This document shows, in pieces, positions 43,844 to 55,201 of a stretch of DNA of 64,000 nt (position 1 is the stretch's first letter; each line of letters starts with the position of its first letter). The position numbers were made by a program, and so were the translations under genes. Origin of the DNA: Drosophila persimilis. Its lineage: Eukaryota; Arthropoda; Insecta; Diptera; Drosophilidae. Location: NCBI RefSeq assembly GCF_003286085.1, contig NW_020825327.1:62001-126000 (forward strand), read 5' to 3'. The notes below the pieces were generated by a model. The model saw nothing but the letters and a program-made list of their open reading frames with translations. It was not told the DNA's origin and searched no databases.

Positions 43844-44856
43844 TGTAACGAACCGTTTTGTTCCGTCTGATTCAGCTGGGCTGGCTCAGCGGTCGGTGGG
43901 CTCGCCGTAACAAATTTATAAGTTTCCCCGCCGACAAGTAGAAAGGCACTAGGTGGGTTTGATTACTTCTTTATTGGTATTGTTGCAGCAGACTATCATA
44001 ATCCCCCTAGCTTAGCATGTGCGATGTTGTGTACTGCTCTCTCTCTGAGCATGTTATTGGAGTTGGAGTTATTGCTGTCTGTGGCTGCGATCAGTTGAAT
44101 AAATACCTTGAAGTCGAGCACTTGTTTGTTTTATTTGGTCAGTCATTACCTGACAATTTAACGTAAAAATCGCTCTAGAGCCCGCTGAACCGGGGTCATC
44201 TTAAAGATTAAGATGGAAAAATTCATGTATTTTAACTCTATCTTACGGGCTATCATACTGGGTAGTCGTAAACCTATCTTTAACTCCCCTCGGGGCTACT
44301 CCTAGGCTTGCCTCCGCCGGTGCTACCGCTCGGGGTTCTGACTCGGCTCCGCCTCGTCCGCCCTCTCAACTCCGCACACGGATATTGCTCGCCTCCCGAC
44401 AGCCGTTTTCGATGAGTTACCTGGATGCCTTCCGTAGCGACACGCACGCGTCGCTCGTCCAGCGCAAAGGCTACTTCCCGGTGAGCCTTTTTCTGGCACT
44501 CAATATCTGTCTCCGGTCTTCTCCCGCCATGGCTACCTTTTTATCGACTTCCCTGACGGTGCCCCGGGTGCCGTCGCCCTGTCCTAACCGTGCATTTGGC
44601 GACTCCGCGTCTTTCTTCTTCATTCGTAACGGGATCCCCGCGGTGGCGCGATCTTGTGACCATATATGGTCCTGCGTTGGACTGCTGCCGGCCCGATCCC
44701 GCCGGTCCCTCTCTCTCTCACTGCGCTAGCCCCGCGGCCTGCTGCTTGCGTTCTCTGCTATTCCATGCCCCCGGTCGCTGACCGGCTAATTCGCCACGCC
44801 GCGCTGGCCTTATACCCTTCCTCAGCCTTTGTGAGGAATATCAATTTCTCACAACA
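43844..44856 (-). repeat. Right (5') LTR of the Osvaldo/Ulysses-like element
   Basis: It begins TGTAACGAACCGTTTTGTTC. Immediately to its left (43826-43842) lies CACGTGGGCGCAAG, the complement of a GCGCCCACGTG primer site like the tRNA-Lys type of Osvaldo. It is interrupted by a 245-bp insertion. The right end is tentatively ...CTCACAACA at 44856. Confidence 0.6.
43981..44225. repeat. Solo LTR inserted in the Osvaldo-like LTR
   Basis: The left LTR homologue at 31735 lacks this segment. The insert runs TGTTGCAGCAGACTATC ... AAAAATTCA (245 bp) with flanks GGTAT and TGTAT, an imperfect 5-bp duplication. AATAAA lies inside. It is copia- or BEL-like by size and ends. Confidence 0.65.
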
Positions 44857-45910
44857 TTTTTTAGTTTTTGTGATTATGGGAGAGATGAGCCTTATAGGAT
44901 CGTAGAACCTAGCTAGAAATCTCTCCGAGCAATATCAGCGCCAAACGAAAAACGCGATTTTTCATTATTCGCCAATTGATGCATAGCACGAATTGATAAG
45001 AAAGAGTCAGGTAAGTAACAGTCTCCAACTTGAACACCTGTATCTCCTCCTTCGGGTCGTTGCGTCATAAGATGCATTGCACATGCGTATCGGGATGGGA
45101 AACGCATACGCAGCGGTACAATTTGCATATATCGCCACACAAGGCGACTTTAAAAAAGAGTGTAAAGAGTAAGGGGCCTAGATGGCTGCCCTTTGGCACT
45201 CCCGAAGAAACCTTTACAGGTAAAGATAGGACGTTTCTAGAGATGACTCTTTGAGACCTGGAACAAAGATAGCTAGAAATCCATCTCAGGAGGTTGGGCG
45301 GGAACCCAAAAAGTCAAGATTATGCGCTAAAAGGGAATGGTTTACAGAGTCGAATGCTTTTTTGAAGTTGGTATAAATAACATCCGCCTGTAAGTTACCT
45401 TGAAAACCATTAATAATGAAAGAGTAAAGCTTACCTCACGCAAGTTAGTGGTGCTGAGTTGGAGATATAAGTGACTTGCAGAGATGTTGCAAGTGCGGAG
45501 TTAAAACCTTCTCAAACATTTTGGGAATAGCGGATAACTTTGCTATACCTCTATAATTTTTTGCATCAGACTTGTTACCTTTTTTATGGAGAGGAATTAT
45601 AAACGATTACTTCCAGATTGGGGGGAAGCAAGAAGAATCGATGGACTGGGTAAATAGTTTAAGCAAGGGTCCACACAGAGCATCGGCGCAGTACCTGAGT
45701 ACGCAACCTGGAACCCCGTCTGGACCCGGTGAACACACCGGCTTAACTAGTCGAAGATCATGAAGTAAAAAACATTCATTTAACAAGGGACCAAGGGAAA
45801 ATGCCGTTCGACCTCGGTAAACCGTATGGGTACGGATGACCAGAGTAGCTTTCCTCAGAATAGGTGGTTTGGAAAAATTGGGCAAAAATAACGGCAATTG
45901 CCTGATCATT
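44857..45910 (-). pseudogene. Non-LTR reverse transcriptase fragment
   Basis: On the minus strand: PVCSPGPDGVPGCVLRYCAD (the PGPDGIP motif), then ESFIIPLHKKGNKSDAKNYR GIAKLSAIPKMFEKVL, then SAKGQPSRPLTLYTLF (the SxLGPxLF motif) and RYMQIVPLRMR. It is jockey/I-type with several stops. It belongs to a different LINE family from the 10.6-kb copy as far as I can read. Confidence 0.8.
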
Positions 45911-46040
45911 ATTTGCCGACGTATTACACTAAAACGAGGAAGCTACAACTCGGGCATTTGAGAATAGGCTATACCATCATAGTAGCATGTAGTATCATTC
46001 CGAGCCATTGAATTAGCAGCGTTAACCGTGCGAGCAGCCA

Positions 46041-46530
46041 TCAAATCCCGTGACAGCCTGGACCTGACCAATCCAGTTGGGTATCATGGGCTAACTGCAG
46101 CAAATGCAGCCTTTCATGGCTCGTTTGAGTGACATCGAAATCGGCATTCACTCGCTCGATCTGCTCTAAGCGAGCTTGAAGTTCTGCCTCATCTAACTCG
46201 GCATGCTCTTCCTTGGTGAAAAATCGATCCATGGCCTTAAATTGCCTCGCAATGGGCTTGGCCTTGTGCTTGTAGAAATCTACATCACTCGGCATTGCTG
46301 CATTCGCGACGTTGGTAGGCTCAGGTGCATAGTGAGTTCACTGCACTGCACTGACCGAATTGTCGCGACTGGGAAATGAATAGCCAGCAATGCGACTATT
46401 TAAGTATATTATAACATTAAATTGTTCTTAAGTGCCGAATATTTTCTAAGGCTATCAAATGTTGATCGCAAACGATTTTTAATTGGCACTTCAATTGAGA
46501 GATCACGTCGGTGTCACCAAATTTGATGTG
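46041..46530 (-). pseudogene. BEL gag start and primer-binding site
   Basis: Minus frame 46295-46041 reads IARQFKAMDRFFTKEEHAEL and ARLEQIERVNADFDVTQTSH, the usual BEL gag opening. The leader contains TTTGGTGACACCGACGTG (complement at 46504-46521), the characteristic BEL primer site. The LTR lies just beyond. Confidence 0.75.
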
Positions 46531-46548
46531 CAGATAATGATTTTTATC

Positions 46549-46816
46549 TGTTGTAGGAGACAGTTGTAGGAAATGTGATGAGCCCTGGAACATCTTATCG
46601 GCAACTGTCCTGCTCTCTTAAGGGCAAGGAGGAAATTCCTGGGCGAACCGGTGCTGGCATCACTGGAAGATGCCTCCAAGAGGAAGCCACAGCAACTGGC
46701 CTCAGCGAAAATTACCTTGATTCTCGAGGACTTTAAAATCCCCTATCCGGATAACTAACGGCCGTATTGGCCTATGTGGGGCTGTGGGTCGTTCGGGTCA
46801 ACCTAACCTAACCTAG
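46549..46816 (+). mobile_element. 5'-truncated LINE 3' end with target duplication
   Basis: It is flanked by TGATTTTTATC at 46538-46548 and 46817-46827. One frame reads LIGNCPALLRARRKFLGEPV and ends DFKIPYPDN-stop, the closing RNase H-type segment of an I/R1-type ORF2. The 3' end is a run of ACCTA repeats (CCTAACCTAACCTA). Confidence 0.8.
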
Positions 46817-46981
46817 TGATTTTTATCCCCGATCGATCCACTAATTATTTCGAATTAAAGAAAACTCGGCGCAGAATAAAATTGCGATATGTATTTTAAT
46901 GCGTGACATCCAAATTGCAAGTGTCGCTTGCCTGCCCATTACATTGCAGCTCCGATCGCTAAGCGCAGCTTCGCTCGGCAT
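46817..46981 (-). repeat. Truncated BEL LTR
   Basis: On the minus strand it reads TGCCGAGCGAAGCTGCGCTT ... AATTCGAAATAATTAGT ... GATAAAAATCA. It matches the second half of the solo LTR at 53128-53381. It is truncated at 46981, where another LTR begins. Confidence 0.65.
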
Positions 46982-46983
46982 AT

Positions 46984-48148
46984 TGTGAGGAAATGTATTC
47001 CTACAAGCAGGCGGCGATACAGGGTTAAGGGTTAGAGGCCGTTATGCGGGTAGCTCTCCCGGAATAAAACCAACACGAGAGGAGAGGACCCACGGGAAGA
47101 GGGCCTCGGAATGGCGGGATTGGGCCGGCAGTGGTCCAGCGCATGACAAAATATGGTCATGAGATCAGGTCACCAGCCAGGTCCCGTTATGAAGCGAGTA
47201 AAGAATGAAGGAACGCCGATGAAAAAATACGGGCAGCGCATGGCGGAAAGTGCCGTTGTACTTGAAAAGTGAAAAACAAGCAGTGAGACCCAGCACGAAG
47301 GGAAGAACTTTGGAAAGCGAACACGTTGTGTGAGGATTGAGAGGCGGACTCGAGCCCAAAGCCAAGAGCCAAAGGCCCCAATCCCTTGAACCAACGGTGC
47401 AACGCTTGGAGTGCATCCCACGGGGGGCGAACTACGAGCGGGCCGAAAAGCCAAGTTCAGTCGAGTGAGAGCGAACGCGTCAGGCGCCGACTGAGTGGCG
47501 AACTTGGGCTACGCGTTAAGAATCTCTAGCCCCAGTCGTTAGAGCCGGCGGAGCCACGCGTGGAGACGACTTGGGGGGGTCCAAAGTAGGTCGCGCTATC
47601 CAAGCACGGAGAAGAGGTGAACCCAATAGTCGAACCAGTCCAGGAGGCAAAGTAGCGTAAGATAGCTCTAAGGTACCTGTTAAGCTATTAAGCGTTTTTA
47701 ATAACTGTTGCAACTTTGAATTTAAAAGTGGAGAGGTATATATAGAGAGATATATAATTCACAATTTATATATGTAAACCAACTTATTGCGATGTACATA
47801 TGGGGGTGATTGGGCGAACGAAAGATGCGAGGATGTTAATCTAATAGCTGCGAAGATTAGCTCAAGACTGAAAATGCAAGGGCTGACGGGCTAAATTGCC
47901 GGGCCTTATGCAGCAAGCTTAGACGCGAGCGAGAGAGTAGAATAGCCCGAGAGCGTTAGAGCTGCTCGGTGCCGCTGCTAGACCGAGTACAAGAGATCGA
48001 GATATATGGAGACGAAAGAATTCTGCTGCATATGCATATGCGGTAACAAATAATCTTTACAGTGGGCGTTGGAAATGACAACAAAATACATTTCCTCTGG
48101 GTCACACCACTTGCAATAATTGCAATATTTAAGCTGCTTGACCCGACA
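46984..48148 (-). repeat. Candidate 3' LTR of BEL element 2
   Basis: On the minus strand the pol end is followed by a purine tract CGGGGGGAGTA and then TGTCGGGTCAAGC (at 48148). The far end reads TGTGAGGAAATG on the plus strand (46984), giving TG...CA. About 1165 bp is long for a BEL LTR and no second copy is available for comparison. GC-rich ORFs inside (47165-47454) are not convincing genes. Confidence 0.4.
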
Positions 48149-49262
48149 TACTCCCCCCGTTGGAAGCCTGACTTTCAAAAGCATATTTAAGGGGCAGCAG
48201 GCACATCTTGTTGACGGCGCGCTTGGCGCGCTCGACCATTCTCGCCTTGACAAGAATCAAATCTCCGACTGCTAATCTTGGCTTCGCAGTGCGCCACATT
48301 GATCGCTGCTGCAGTGACGTAAGGTACTCCTTCTTCCACCGGGACCAAAAGCGCTGCTGCAGGTACGAAACGCGCTGCCAGCCGTCCAGGCGATCGAAGT
48401 TTAGCTGAGTGACGTCAGCCTCAGCAAACGAAGCAGGAGGGCCTCCATTCAAGAAATGCACTGGAGTTAGAACATCTGGATCGGCAGGGCTCTCTGAAAT
48501 TGAAACTAAAGGTCTTGAATTAATCACTGTCGTGATATGGCACCACAGCGTCCGCAGCTCGTCAAATCCAAGAACCGAGCTGCCTATCGCACGGTAGAAG
48601 TGGTACTTGGCTGTCTTCACTGCAGCCTCCCATAGACCACCAAAATGCGGGGAGCGCGGAGGAAGGAAATGCCAGTCCATAGCCTCGACCAAGCAAAAAT
48701 CCAGAATCGCCTTCTGATGGTCATTTCCTGAATTGTTGCCACTCTATTTGCAACAAATATATTAAATCTTGACGGCTCGACCCGAATACAGTAACACCTT
48801 CACTTGAAGACATTCAGCTAGTCCGAGAGGATCGTAGAATCGCGCTATGGATGACAAAACAGATTGCCTGCAGGAATTCGAAGAAGATTGTAGGGCCGAA
48901 AACGAAAATAACAGTTGATCAGAAACTGGATCCCAAGCAAGTCCTAAAGTTTTAGTCACATGGCTGCCATCGTCGAAATTCAAAAATTTTTCCTTGCCCT
49001 CTTCCGGAGCTCCATCCAGCACAGCAGGCACGTTCGAACACCATTTCCTCAATCTGAACTGACCAGATTAGACAAAATTTCAGCAGTTTTCTCCAGAATT
49101 CGGACAGCCTTTTCCTGACAGCTGGCTCCAGATATCAAGTCATCCACGTAGAAGTCACGGCGGAGGATTTCAGCTCCAACTGGAAACGCCCTCTGCTCGT
49201 CCATTGCCAACTAATGCATCGCTCGCACAGAAAAATAGGAGGCAGGCTTCGCAAGTCCTCTT
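48129..49262 (-). pseudogene. BEL element 2 pol, C-terminal part
   Basis: Integrase end (48692-48129): WHFLPPRSPHFGGLWEAAVK, DVLTPVHFLNGGPPASF and KKEYLTSLQQRSMW. It jumps to LLPLKYAFESQASNGGSMSG, so the last conserved block is deleted. Further right are QSVLSSIARFYDPLGLAE and LRKWCSNVPAVLD (the RT-RNase H linker) and YVDDLISGAS-like sequence (DDLISGASCQEKA) near 49150. RNase H itself is missing. Confidence 0.8.
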
Positions 49263-49700
49263 TGTAGCAAGGTAATAATTAGTGAGGCATTCAACTAGTA
49301 TTTAAAATAGCATACAGCGCGCATTGGTATTTACCGCACCATCGATACACGCGGCGGGAAATACCAATAGTGAGATATCGGATAAGAAACATCGATAATA
49401 GAGTAAGTGCACTTTGTAAATGGCGATTGTGAGAGACGGACGCGCAGCTAATAAAAAAGAGTTACATCAAATCGCCGGGCTTGTGTTTTTATACCTATAC
49501 AGTTCACTCACGCACCGATATTGGTCACTACAATTCCCGGGTTAGACGGCCTACAATTTCAGAAGTGGGATATGATCAACCGCCGCCAGTGAAAAATAGC
49601 GAAAATTTTTCTTTTCTCGTCCGTCGAAGACGCCATTGCTGAAAAAAAACATGTCGGACTTGGTCGGCACGGAGGAGTTCTCGGCCGCCCAGCTGCGCGG

Positions 49701-50876
49701 ATGGCTGGAGTCCCTCAATCTACCAAAAGGTGGAAGCAAAGACTTAACGAAATACCAGTAGTGCTGCGGGGACAGGGACCACCGGCAGCCGAAAGATGCG
49801 AGAACGAGAGGGAAGATGAGGCAGCCGCAGATCAAGACTCGACGAAGAGCGAACGCAAAGAGAAGAACGAAAAAGCACCGCAAGCGCCTGGGCACAACAA
49901 CAACCACGGCGAATATCGAGCAGAGGTTGAAATGTTAAAATTGCAAGTCGAGCTGCTGAAGCTGCAGAGCGAGAGGGAGAAGGAAGGGAGAGGAGAGAAC
50001 ACAACACCAGCCGCCAACAATGACGCTGGCGTCATCTTGCTAAATGCCGCCAAAGACGTGTTGCCAACATATCATGGCAACATTTCTGGAAACAACGATG
50101 ACGTCACAACTTGGATCGCGCAGTTTAAGGCCATCGCCAAATTTAAAATTGTAAGTGACATTTGCAAGGAGAAGGAGAGTGAGACGAAAAACGAGTGTGA
50201 AATAAAAAATGAGTGTTTAGGAGAAAATGAGTGTTTAGAAGAAAATGAGTGTGAAATAAAAAATGAGTGTTTAGGAGAAAATGAGTGTTTAGAAGAAAAT
50301 GAGTGTGAAATAAAAAATGAGTGTTTAGAAAAAAATGAGTGTGGAATAGAGAATGAGCGTTTAGGAGAATATGAGTGTGAAGTAAAAGATGAGGGTGGTA
50401 AAGAGAACGAGCATGAAGTAGAAAGTGAAGGCAAGGTAGAAAATGAGTGTTCTGCAATGGTTGAGTGTCTGGAAGACAGCGATACCTGCGAGAGCGTAAA
50501 AGCCAATTTCAACGAACTACCAAGCCAGTATCCAGACAAAGAAAACGATTGGGAGTTGAAAGTAGGGACAGATTGTAGCCAAGAACTCGCAGGACGACTT
50601 AAATACATGTTTAGGACAGCGTATGTAAACGCAGAAAGACCAAACTTACCACAAACCAAGTGGGAAATGAAGTTGAATTTCGAACACGAAAAACCGTTTC
50701 ATTGCCCACCTAGAAGACTGTCGTATAGCGAAAAAGCCCAAGAACAGAAAATGATAGACGATTACACAGAAAAAGGTTACATCAGAACCAGTGAGTCAGA
50801 ATACGTTTCGCCTATAGTACTGGTAAAAAAAGAATTCGGGAGAGTTGAGACGGTGCGTCGATTATCGCACACTTAA
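49701..50876 (+). CDS. Ty3/gypsy gag-like ORF fused to repeat tract and RT start
   Basis: The open frame has 391 codons. Residues 1-160 are Glu/Lys-rich with a helical block (EVEMLKLQVELLKLQ) and a gag-like LPTYHGNISGNNDDVTTWIA QFKAIAK start of the capsid. Residues 155-255 are a low-complexity tract of six-residue units built on NEC (NECEIK, NECLGE, NECLEE). The tail is the RT entry (HEKPFHCPPRRLSYSEKAQE; GYIRTSESEYVSPIVLVKKE). A frameshift at about 50845 moves the RT to the next frame. The direct gag-to-RT join shows deletion of capsid end and protease. Start codon uncertain. Confidence 0.65.
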   Translation: MAGVPQSTKRWKQRLNEIPVVLRGQGPPAAERCENEREDEAAADQDSTKSERKEKNEKAPQAPGHNNNHGEYRAEVEMLKLQVELLKLQSEREKEGRGENTTPAANNDAGVILLNAAKDVLPTYHGNISGNNDDVTTWIAQFKAIAKFKIVSDICKEKESETKNECEIKNECLGENECLEENECEIKNECLGENECLEENECEIKNECLEKNECGIENERLGEYECEVKDEGGKENEHEVESEGKVENECSAMVECLEDSDTCESVKANFNELPSQYPDKENDWELKVGTDCSQELAGRLKYMFRTAYVNAERPNLPQTKWEMKLNFEHEKPFHCPPRRLSYSEKAQEQKMIDDYTEKGYIRTSESEYVSPIVLVKKEFGRVETVRRLSHT

Positions 50877-51416
50877 TAAAGGAATGATAAAGGACAATTA
50901 CCCAACACCTCTTATAGACGACCTACTAGATAAACTGTCAGGGAAAAGACTTTTCACCAAGTTAGACCTGAAGAATGGATACTTCCACGTATTTATGCAT
51001 AAAGATTCAGTTAAATACACATCGTTCACGACCCCCATGGGACAATACGAATGGTTGAGGATGCCGTTCGGGTTACGAAATGCATCGGCGGTGTTTCAAA
51101 GATTCACAAACAAGCAGCAGATTCAAAGCGAAGGGGGCCACACGTGTACGTAGACAATGATCTAGTTATGGTGAGAAATTTCGACACTCATATAGGGGTG
51201 TCTAAAAAGCTCATCCCGAAGTTCAAAGGACCTTATAAGATATCAAAGGTGTTAAAAAATGATAGGTATTTGCTAGAAGATGTAGAGGGGTTTCAACAAT
51301 CAAGGATCCCGTATAAAGGAGTTTGGGCGGTGGCAAATATGAAGCCGTGGATTGAAAATGGTAATAATGCAAATGTCACAGGGAATCAAAATGAAGAAAA
51401 TGATTGTAATACGTAA
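50845..51416 (+). pseudogene. Ty3/gypsy RT and integrase C-terminus
   Basis: VDYRTLNKGMIKDNYPTPLI, KLDLKNGYFHVFMHKDS and WLRMPFGLRNASAVFQRF are the finger and palm segments of RT. The catalytic YxDD region is reduced to YVDNDLVMV in a shifted frame. The sequence then jumps to KKLIPKFKGPYKISKVLKND RYLLEDVEG, the GPY/F module of integrase, ending KPWIEN. Confidence 0.8.
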
Positions 51417-51816
51417 ACTGAGAATGTTAAGAGTAAACCACACCCAACTGTAATAAATCAACCTATCTAGAAACTAACTTAAATGTAAGGAGTTCAGGAG
51501 CACTCCAGTCAGGATGGCCGAATTGTATCAAGGTAATAATTAGTGAGGCATTCAACTAGTATTTAAAATAGCATACAGCGCGCATTGGTATTTACCGCAC
51601 CATCGATACACTCGGCGGGAAATACCAATAGTGAGATATCGGATAAGAAACATCGATAATAGAGTAAGTGCACTTTGTAAATGGCGATTGTGAGAGACGG
51701 ACGCGCAGCTAATAAAAAAGAGTTATATCAAATCGCCGGGCTTGTATTTTTATACCTAGACAGTTCACTCACGCACCGATATTGGTCACTACAATTCCCG
51801 GGTTAGACGGCCTACA

Positions 51817-53127
51817 TCTTCCATGGAATTTCTCCACAGAATACACTGCAAGTTTCTATATCTCCCGTAATCGCAACGGCGTATGACCAAAATGGAGCAA
51901 GAATATGAAACAGTTTGGGTTGGATTACAGGACCGGCCATTATAACGTCGTTCAGGGAATATCCAGATGAAGTTGAAGCGGATCCATCAAAAACGACGCA
52001 ATGGTGAGGCAAAAAATAACGGCAGTTGATGATTGACTGGGCAGGAACCTGAGACATATGACCCAAATCAAGGTATTAACTTTCTCTCAAGGGTTAGGAA
52101 TCTACGAAGCGCTTGATTTTATGATTCTCTCAGGAGATCCAAATTATATTTAGCTGGCAGACGAACACAATAATCGCTTTTATGTAATCGACGGAAATGC
52201 TGGACAAAATGTGCTTTACAATCTAGCTCTTCTTTGGTAGACTTTACTATTGGTTCGATGCAATTTTCTACCTCCCAAAACCTCCGAAGAAGCACCTCAA
52301 GCCGATCTTCTGACCATCAAAGAGGAACCTTTTAAACGGGAACAACCTCCAGACACGACCCATTCCAAGCGCGTTTTCTGAATTGAAGGAAATCCTGGCA
52401 GTAGCTTGACTTGACCAACACACAGGAGTTCGAAAAACAGACTTGCGCCAATTAGCAGATCGGCGCGCTGCGGCTTATGAAACTCCGGATCTGCTAGTGG
52501 TTTCAGTTTTGAGTGTCAATTCCAAAGCTTGGCTGATTATGCTAGAGGCTACAATAGCAGTGATGAGAGTTGAGTATAGCGATGAGCGAGAGTGCAGGCT
52601 AACGTTGACCGAAAATCCATCCGTGACGAAGCTAGTGTGGCCTATTCCCGAGACTGCAGTCGATGATTTCATTTTTCGAAGCTGAAGCTGATTCGCGAAA
52701 CGAGAAGTTTCGTAAGGCTCGGCAGGGAACTAAAACTCCGAAACGATTTTTGACTAAGACCGTGGCAGTGGCAAGTAAAACAACATCATTACTGAGGTCT
52801 TGGGCAGTGAGGGCAGACGTCGAACAGATTCGACTGTAAGACCAATTGCAGACATTGCGGAAGACATATCCACGCTGAATAAAATTCAAATTTCAACATT
52901 GCTTATTTTAATTCTGCCATTCTATGCAATCACAAGCCACCTTCGTAAAGAATCGCCGATTGCTGAATTCAACGATCACCCCAGGGTAGCCGCTAGCCGC
53001 GCCCAAGCAAGCGTCTTCAAGAGGGCCGCTGGAAAGATATCGGTTCTGCCCCTTCAGGATGGATCTGTTGAAAGCCGTTGCCTTCCAACGGAGGGTGAAT
53101 GTTTGGATCAGAACCCAGCCGATTAGC
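51817..53127 (-). pseudogene. BEL element 2 pol: protease and RT start
   Basis: It continues the BEL pol beyond the gypsy insertion. RT: YFLPHHCVVFDGSASTSSGY SLNDVIMAGP and YAVAITGDIE (52066-51812). Protease region: SNDVVLLATATVLVKNRFGV LVPCRALR (52800-52700) and VSGIGHTSFVTDGFSVNVSL (52670-52600). Frameshifts are frequent. The gag end (LAWARLAATLG; VIVEFSNR) lies near 52950-53020. Confidence 0.75.
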
Positions 53128-53381
53128 TGTTACTAATGGCTATGTCACTAGTATGTTTGTTAAAGCTTTGCGCTCGCTTGCCCTGCTAAACGCTCTCTGC
53201 CAGCTCGCTCTTCGCTATCCCCGCTTTGCGTCTGCCTACCGACGTCTGCCGAGCGAAACTGCGCTAAGCGATCGGAGCGGCAATGTAAAGGGCAAGCAAG
53301 TTATACTTGCAATTTGGAGCTCGCACAATAAAGTTTTACTTAATTCGAAATAATTAGTCGGCCGATCGAAGATAAAAACCA
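53128..53381 (+). repeat. Solo BEL LTR
   Basis: TGTTACTAATGGCTATGTCA ... GATAAAAACCA, 254 bp, with flanks TTAGC and TTATC (5 bp, one mismatch). Its second half matches the truncated LTR at 46817-46981 in the opposite orientation. BEL gag sequence lies on both sides, supporting a later insertion. Confidence 0.65.
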
Positions 53382-53643
53382 TTATCTCTATGCCTACAGC
53401 ATTTTTTGCAAAGGCGCGGATTTTTAATAAACTGGTCTCTACCTATCGGACTCATTCCCTTAAACTTATAGCAGTGAATTATGCTATGTCCTGCCATTTT
53501 ACATAGCGGAACATTTTCTTTTATTCTGCCATATTGCACTACTTTTTTCAACGGTTTCCACTCTTGCTCTAAAAACTTCATTACATTTCTTTTGTTCTTT
53601 TTATATGACTTTAATATAATTGTAAGGCATCTTTTTTTAATTT
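53382..53643 (-). pseudogene. BEL gag zinc-knuckle region
   Basis: The minus strand reads VPLCKMAGHSIIHCYKFKGM SPIGRDQFIKNPRLCKKCCR: CxxxGHxxxxCxxF...LCxxC, the paired knuckles typical of BEL gag. It is cut on the right by an Osvaldo-like LTR. Confidence 0.7.
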
Positions 53644-55201
53644 TGTTACGAACCTTTGTTTTCTTCGGGGCAAGGCCGGCTAGCCAGTCATCCCAGGGCT
53701 GAGTACTTCCCAAGCCCTCAGGTCGCACAATATACCAACTAATTGGACATCTCGAACAAATTGAAACAACAAAAGTAAACGAGAAAAAAAACTGCAAACG
53801 GACTCTACTCGACAAACAATATTACAGTAACTTCCTTCAACACAGACGTGGACCAGGTCGAGGTGTCGATGTTGTTACCTCTGACGTACCCACCCTACCT
53901 GAGATCCGAATCACGACGTTCTGGACCTCCCTGCCATGTGCAGCAGCCTTACCCCCCGTTGCTGTGGCTCCTCTTCCCCTCATACGAAACGATTAGCAAT
54001 TCATTTTCTTTCTTATAATTTTCACGTTAATTTCCTACTTTTACATGGTATCATTGCTAAACATAGCCTGCCTATTCATTCCCCCTTCATCTTATCATTA
54101 CGGGCGGTTAATAAACAATAGCTAAATAGAAATAATTAATATAATAAATATAAATAAGTTACATATATAAATAGATATAGACGGACCTCAATTAGGGGAT
54201 TAGCATATAAATATAAATGGAGACGTTTACCAAAAATAAATAATGGGAGTAAATAAGTTAATATGATTTTTTTTCTTCTTCTCCCTAAAGTGGCGAGGGA
54301 CCCGCGCTACGTGGCCAGGATTGTGTCTTCGAGCCCAGCAAAAAGCAAGCCAGGATGCGGAGCTGTGACCTATTCCCTACGGATAGGCCAACAAAAAATA
54401 AATTTGGGGTTTCTTTACTCCCCCCTTTGGAGCGGACTCACTCTTATGCTTCTTGGGTCTCTTTCCCGTCCCGCTAGTCCTGGTTCCTGGTCTCTAACTG
54501 ATCTGGATCCCCTGGAGTCACAGATTTATTTATCTTTTTTTTTTCAGGGTGATGGCCACTACTCCATCCTCATCCCACTCACTTTTTCTTTCAGAGCAAA
54601 AAAAATCACTAAATCAAATGTCCGGCGCGCATGCTCCTCCGTTGCGGGAATTATTTCTCTGAACCCACTCTTGGCTTAGCTGCTCTGTTTAATGCTCCCG
54701 GGCCGCTGATCCCCATCGCTCTCTCTTCTATCGCCCTTGAGTTAGGTTCAAGGGCATGGCCTGATTCGGGCTGCTGGCGGCTCTCTTTTCTTTAGGGTAT
54801 GGGTGAGTTGGCTTCGGGACTCCGTTATGAGATGAGATCGGAAATCCTCTCACAACGGCTCCGGAGAGCGCGCGGAACTCCCACTCTCCAGGACCAGGTG
54901 GCGCCACTCTTCGCTAACCTTTTCCCCTTAAATTTTGGCCTTGCCACTCTGTTCAAACTTCTTTCCTCCTCACCACTTCTATGGGGTATCACCTATCGAT
55001 GTCTTCGCATGCAATACCTAGCGAAAATTCGAGCAACCATGGCCGCGGAGAATTATTCGCAAACATCGAAGAGTTACACGTTTCCCTAAAACTGCTGGCC
55101 TTTCCGGACATTACGGTGCCTAGGGTCTTGCAGCGCCCAACGTAGGCTTACACCCACTGATCGGATATTCCCCACGTGAGTGCGTTTTCCTCGTTTCTGA
55201 C

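Larger units (their letters stand above)
49263..51816 (+). mobile_element. Ty3/gypsy element with identical-length LTRs, inserted in BEL pol
   Basis: The 293-bp LTRs at 49263-49555 and 51524-51816 (TGTA[G/T]CAAGGTAATAATTA ... GACGGCCTACA) differ at few positions. Target copies TCTT sit at 49259-49262 and 51817-51820. The interior is only 1.97 kb, so most of pol is gone. Confidence 0.93.

Noticed and set aside
47165-47454. Three overlapping minus-strand ORFs of 71-94 codons
   Set aside because: They lie inside a candidate LTR, have no motifs and occur in all three frames, typical of GC-rich noncoding sequence.
50072-50659. 195-codon minus-strand ORF rich in Ser, Phe and His
   Set aside because: It is the antisense of the NEC repeat tract in the gypsy ORF, kept open by the 18-bp repeat unit.
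55125-55150. CAGCGCCCAACGTAGGC as a plus-strand tRNA-Lys primer-binding site
   Set aside because: It resembles the site but gag and protease are on the minus strand and no plus-strand element follows; at most it marks the LTR edge.
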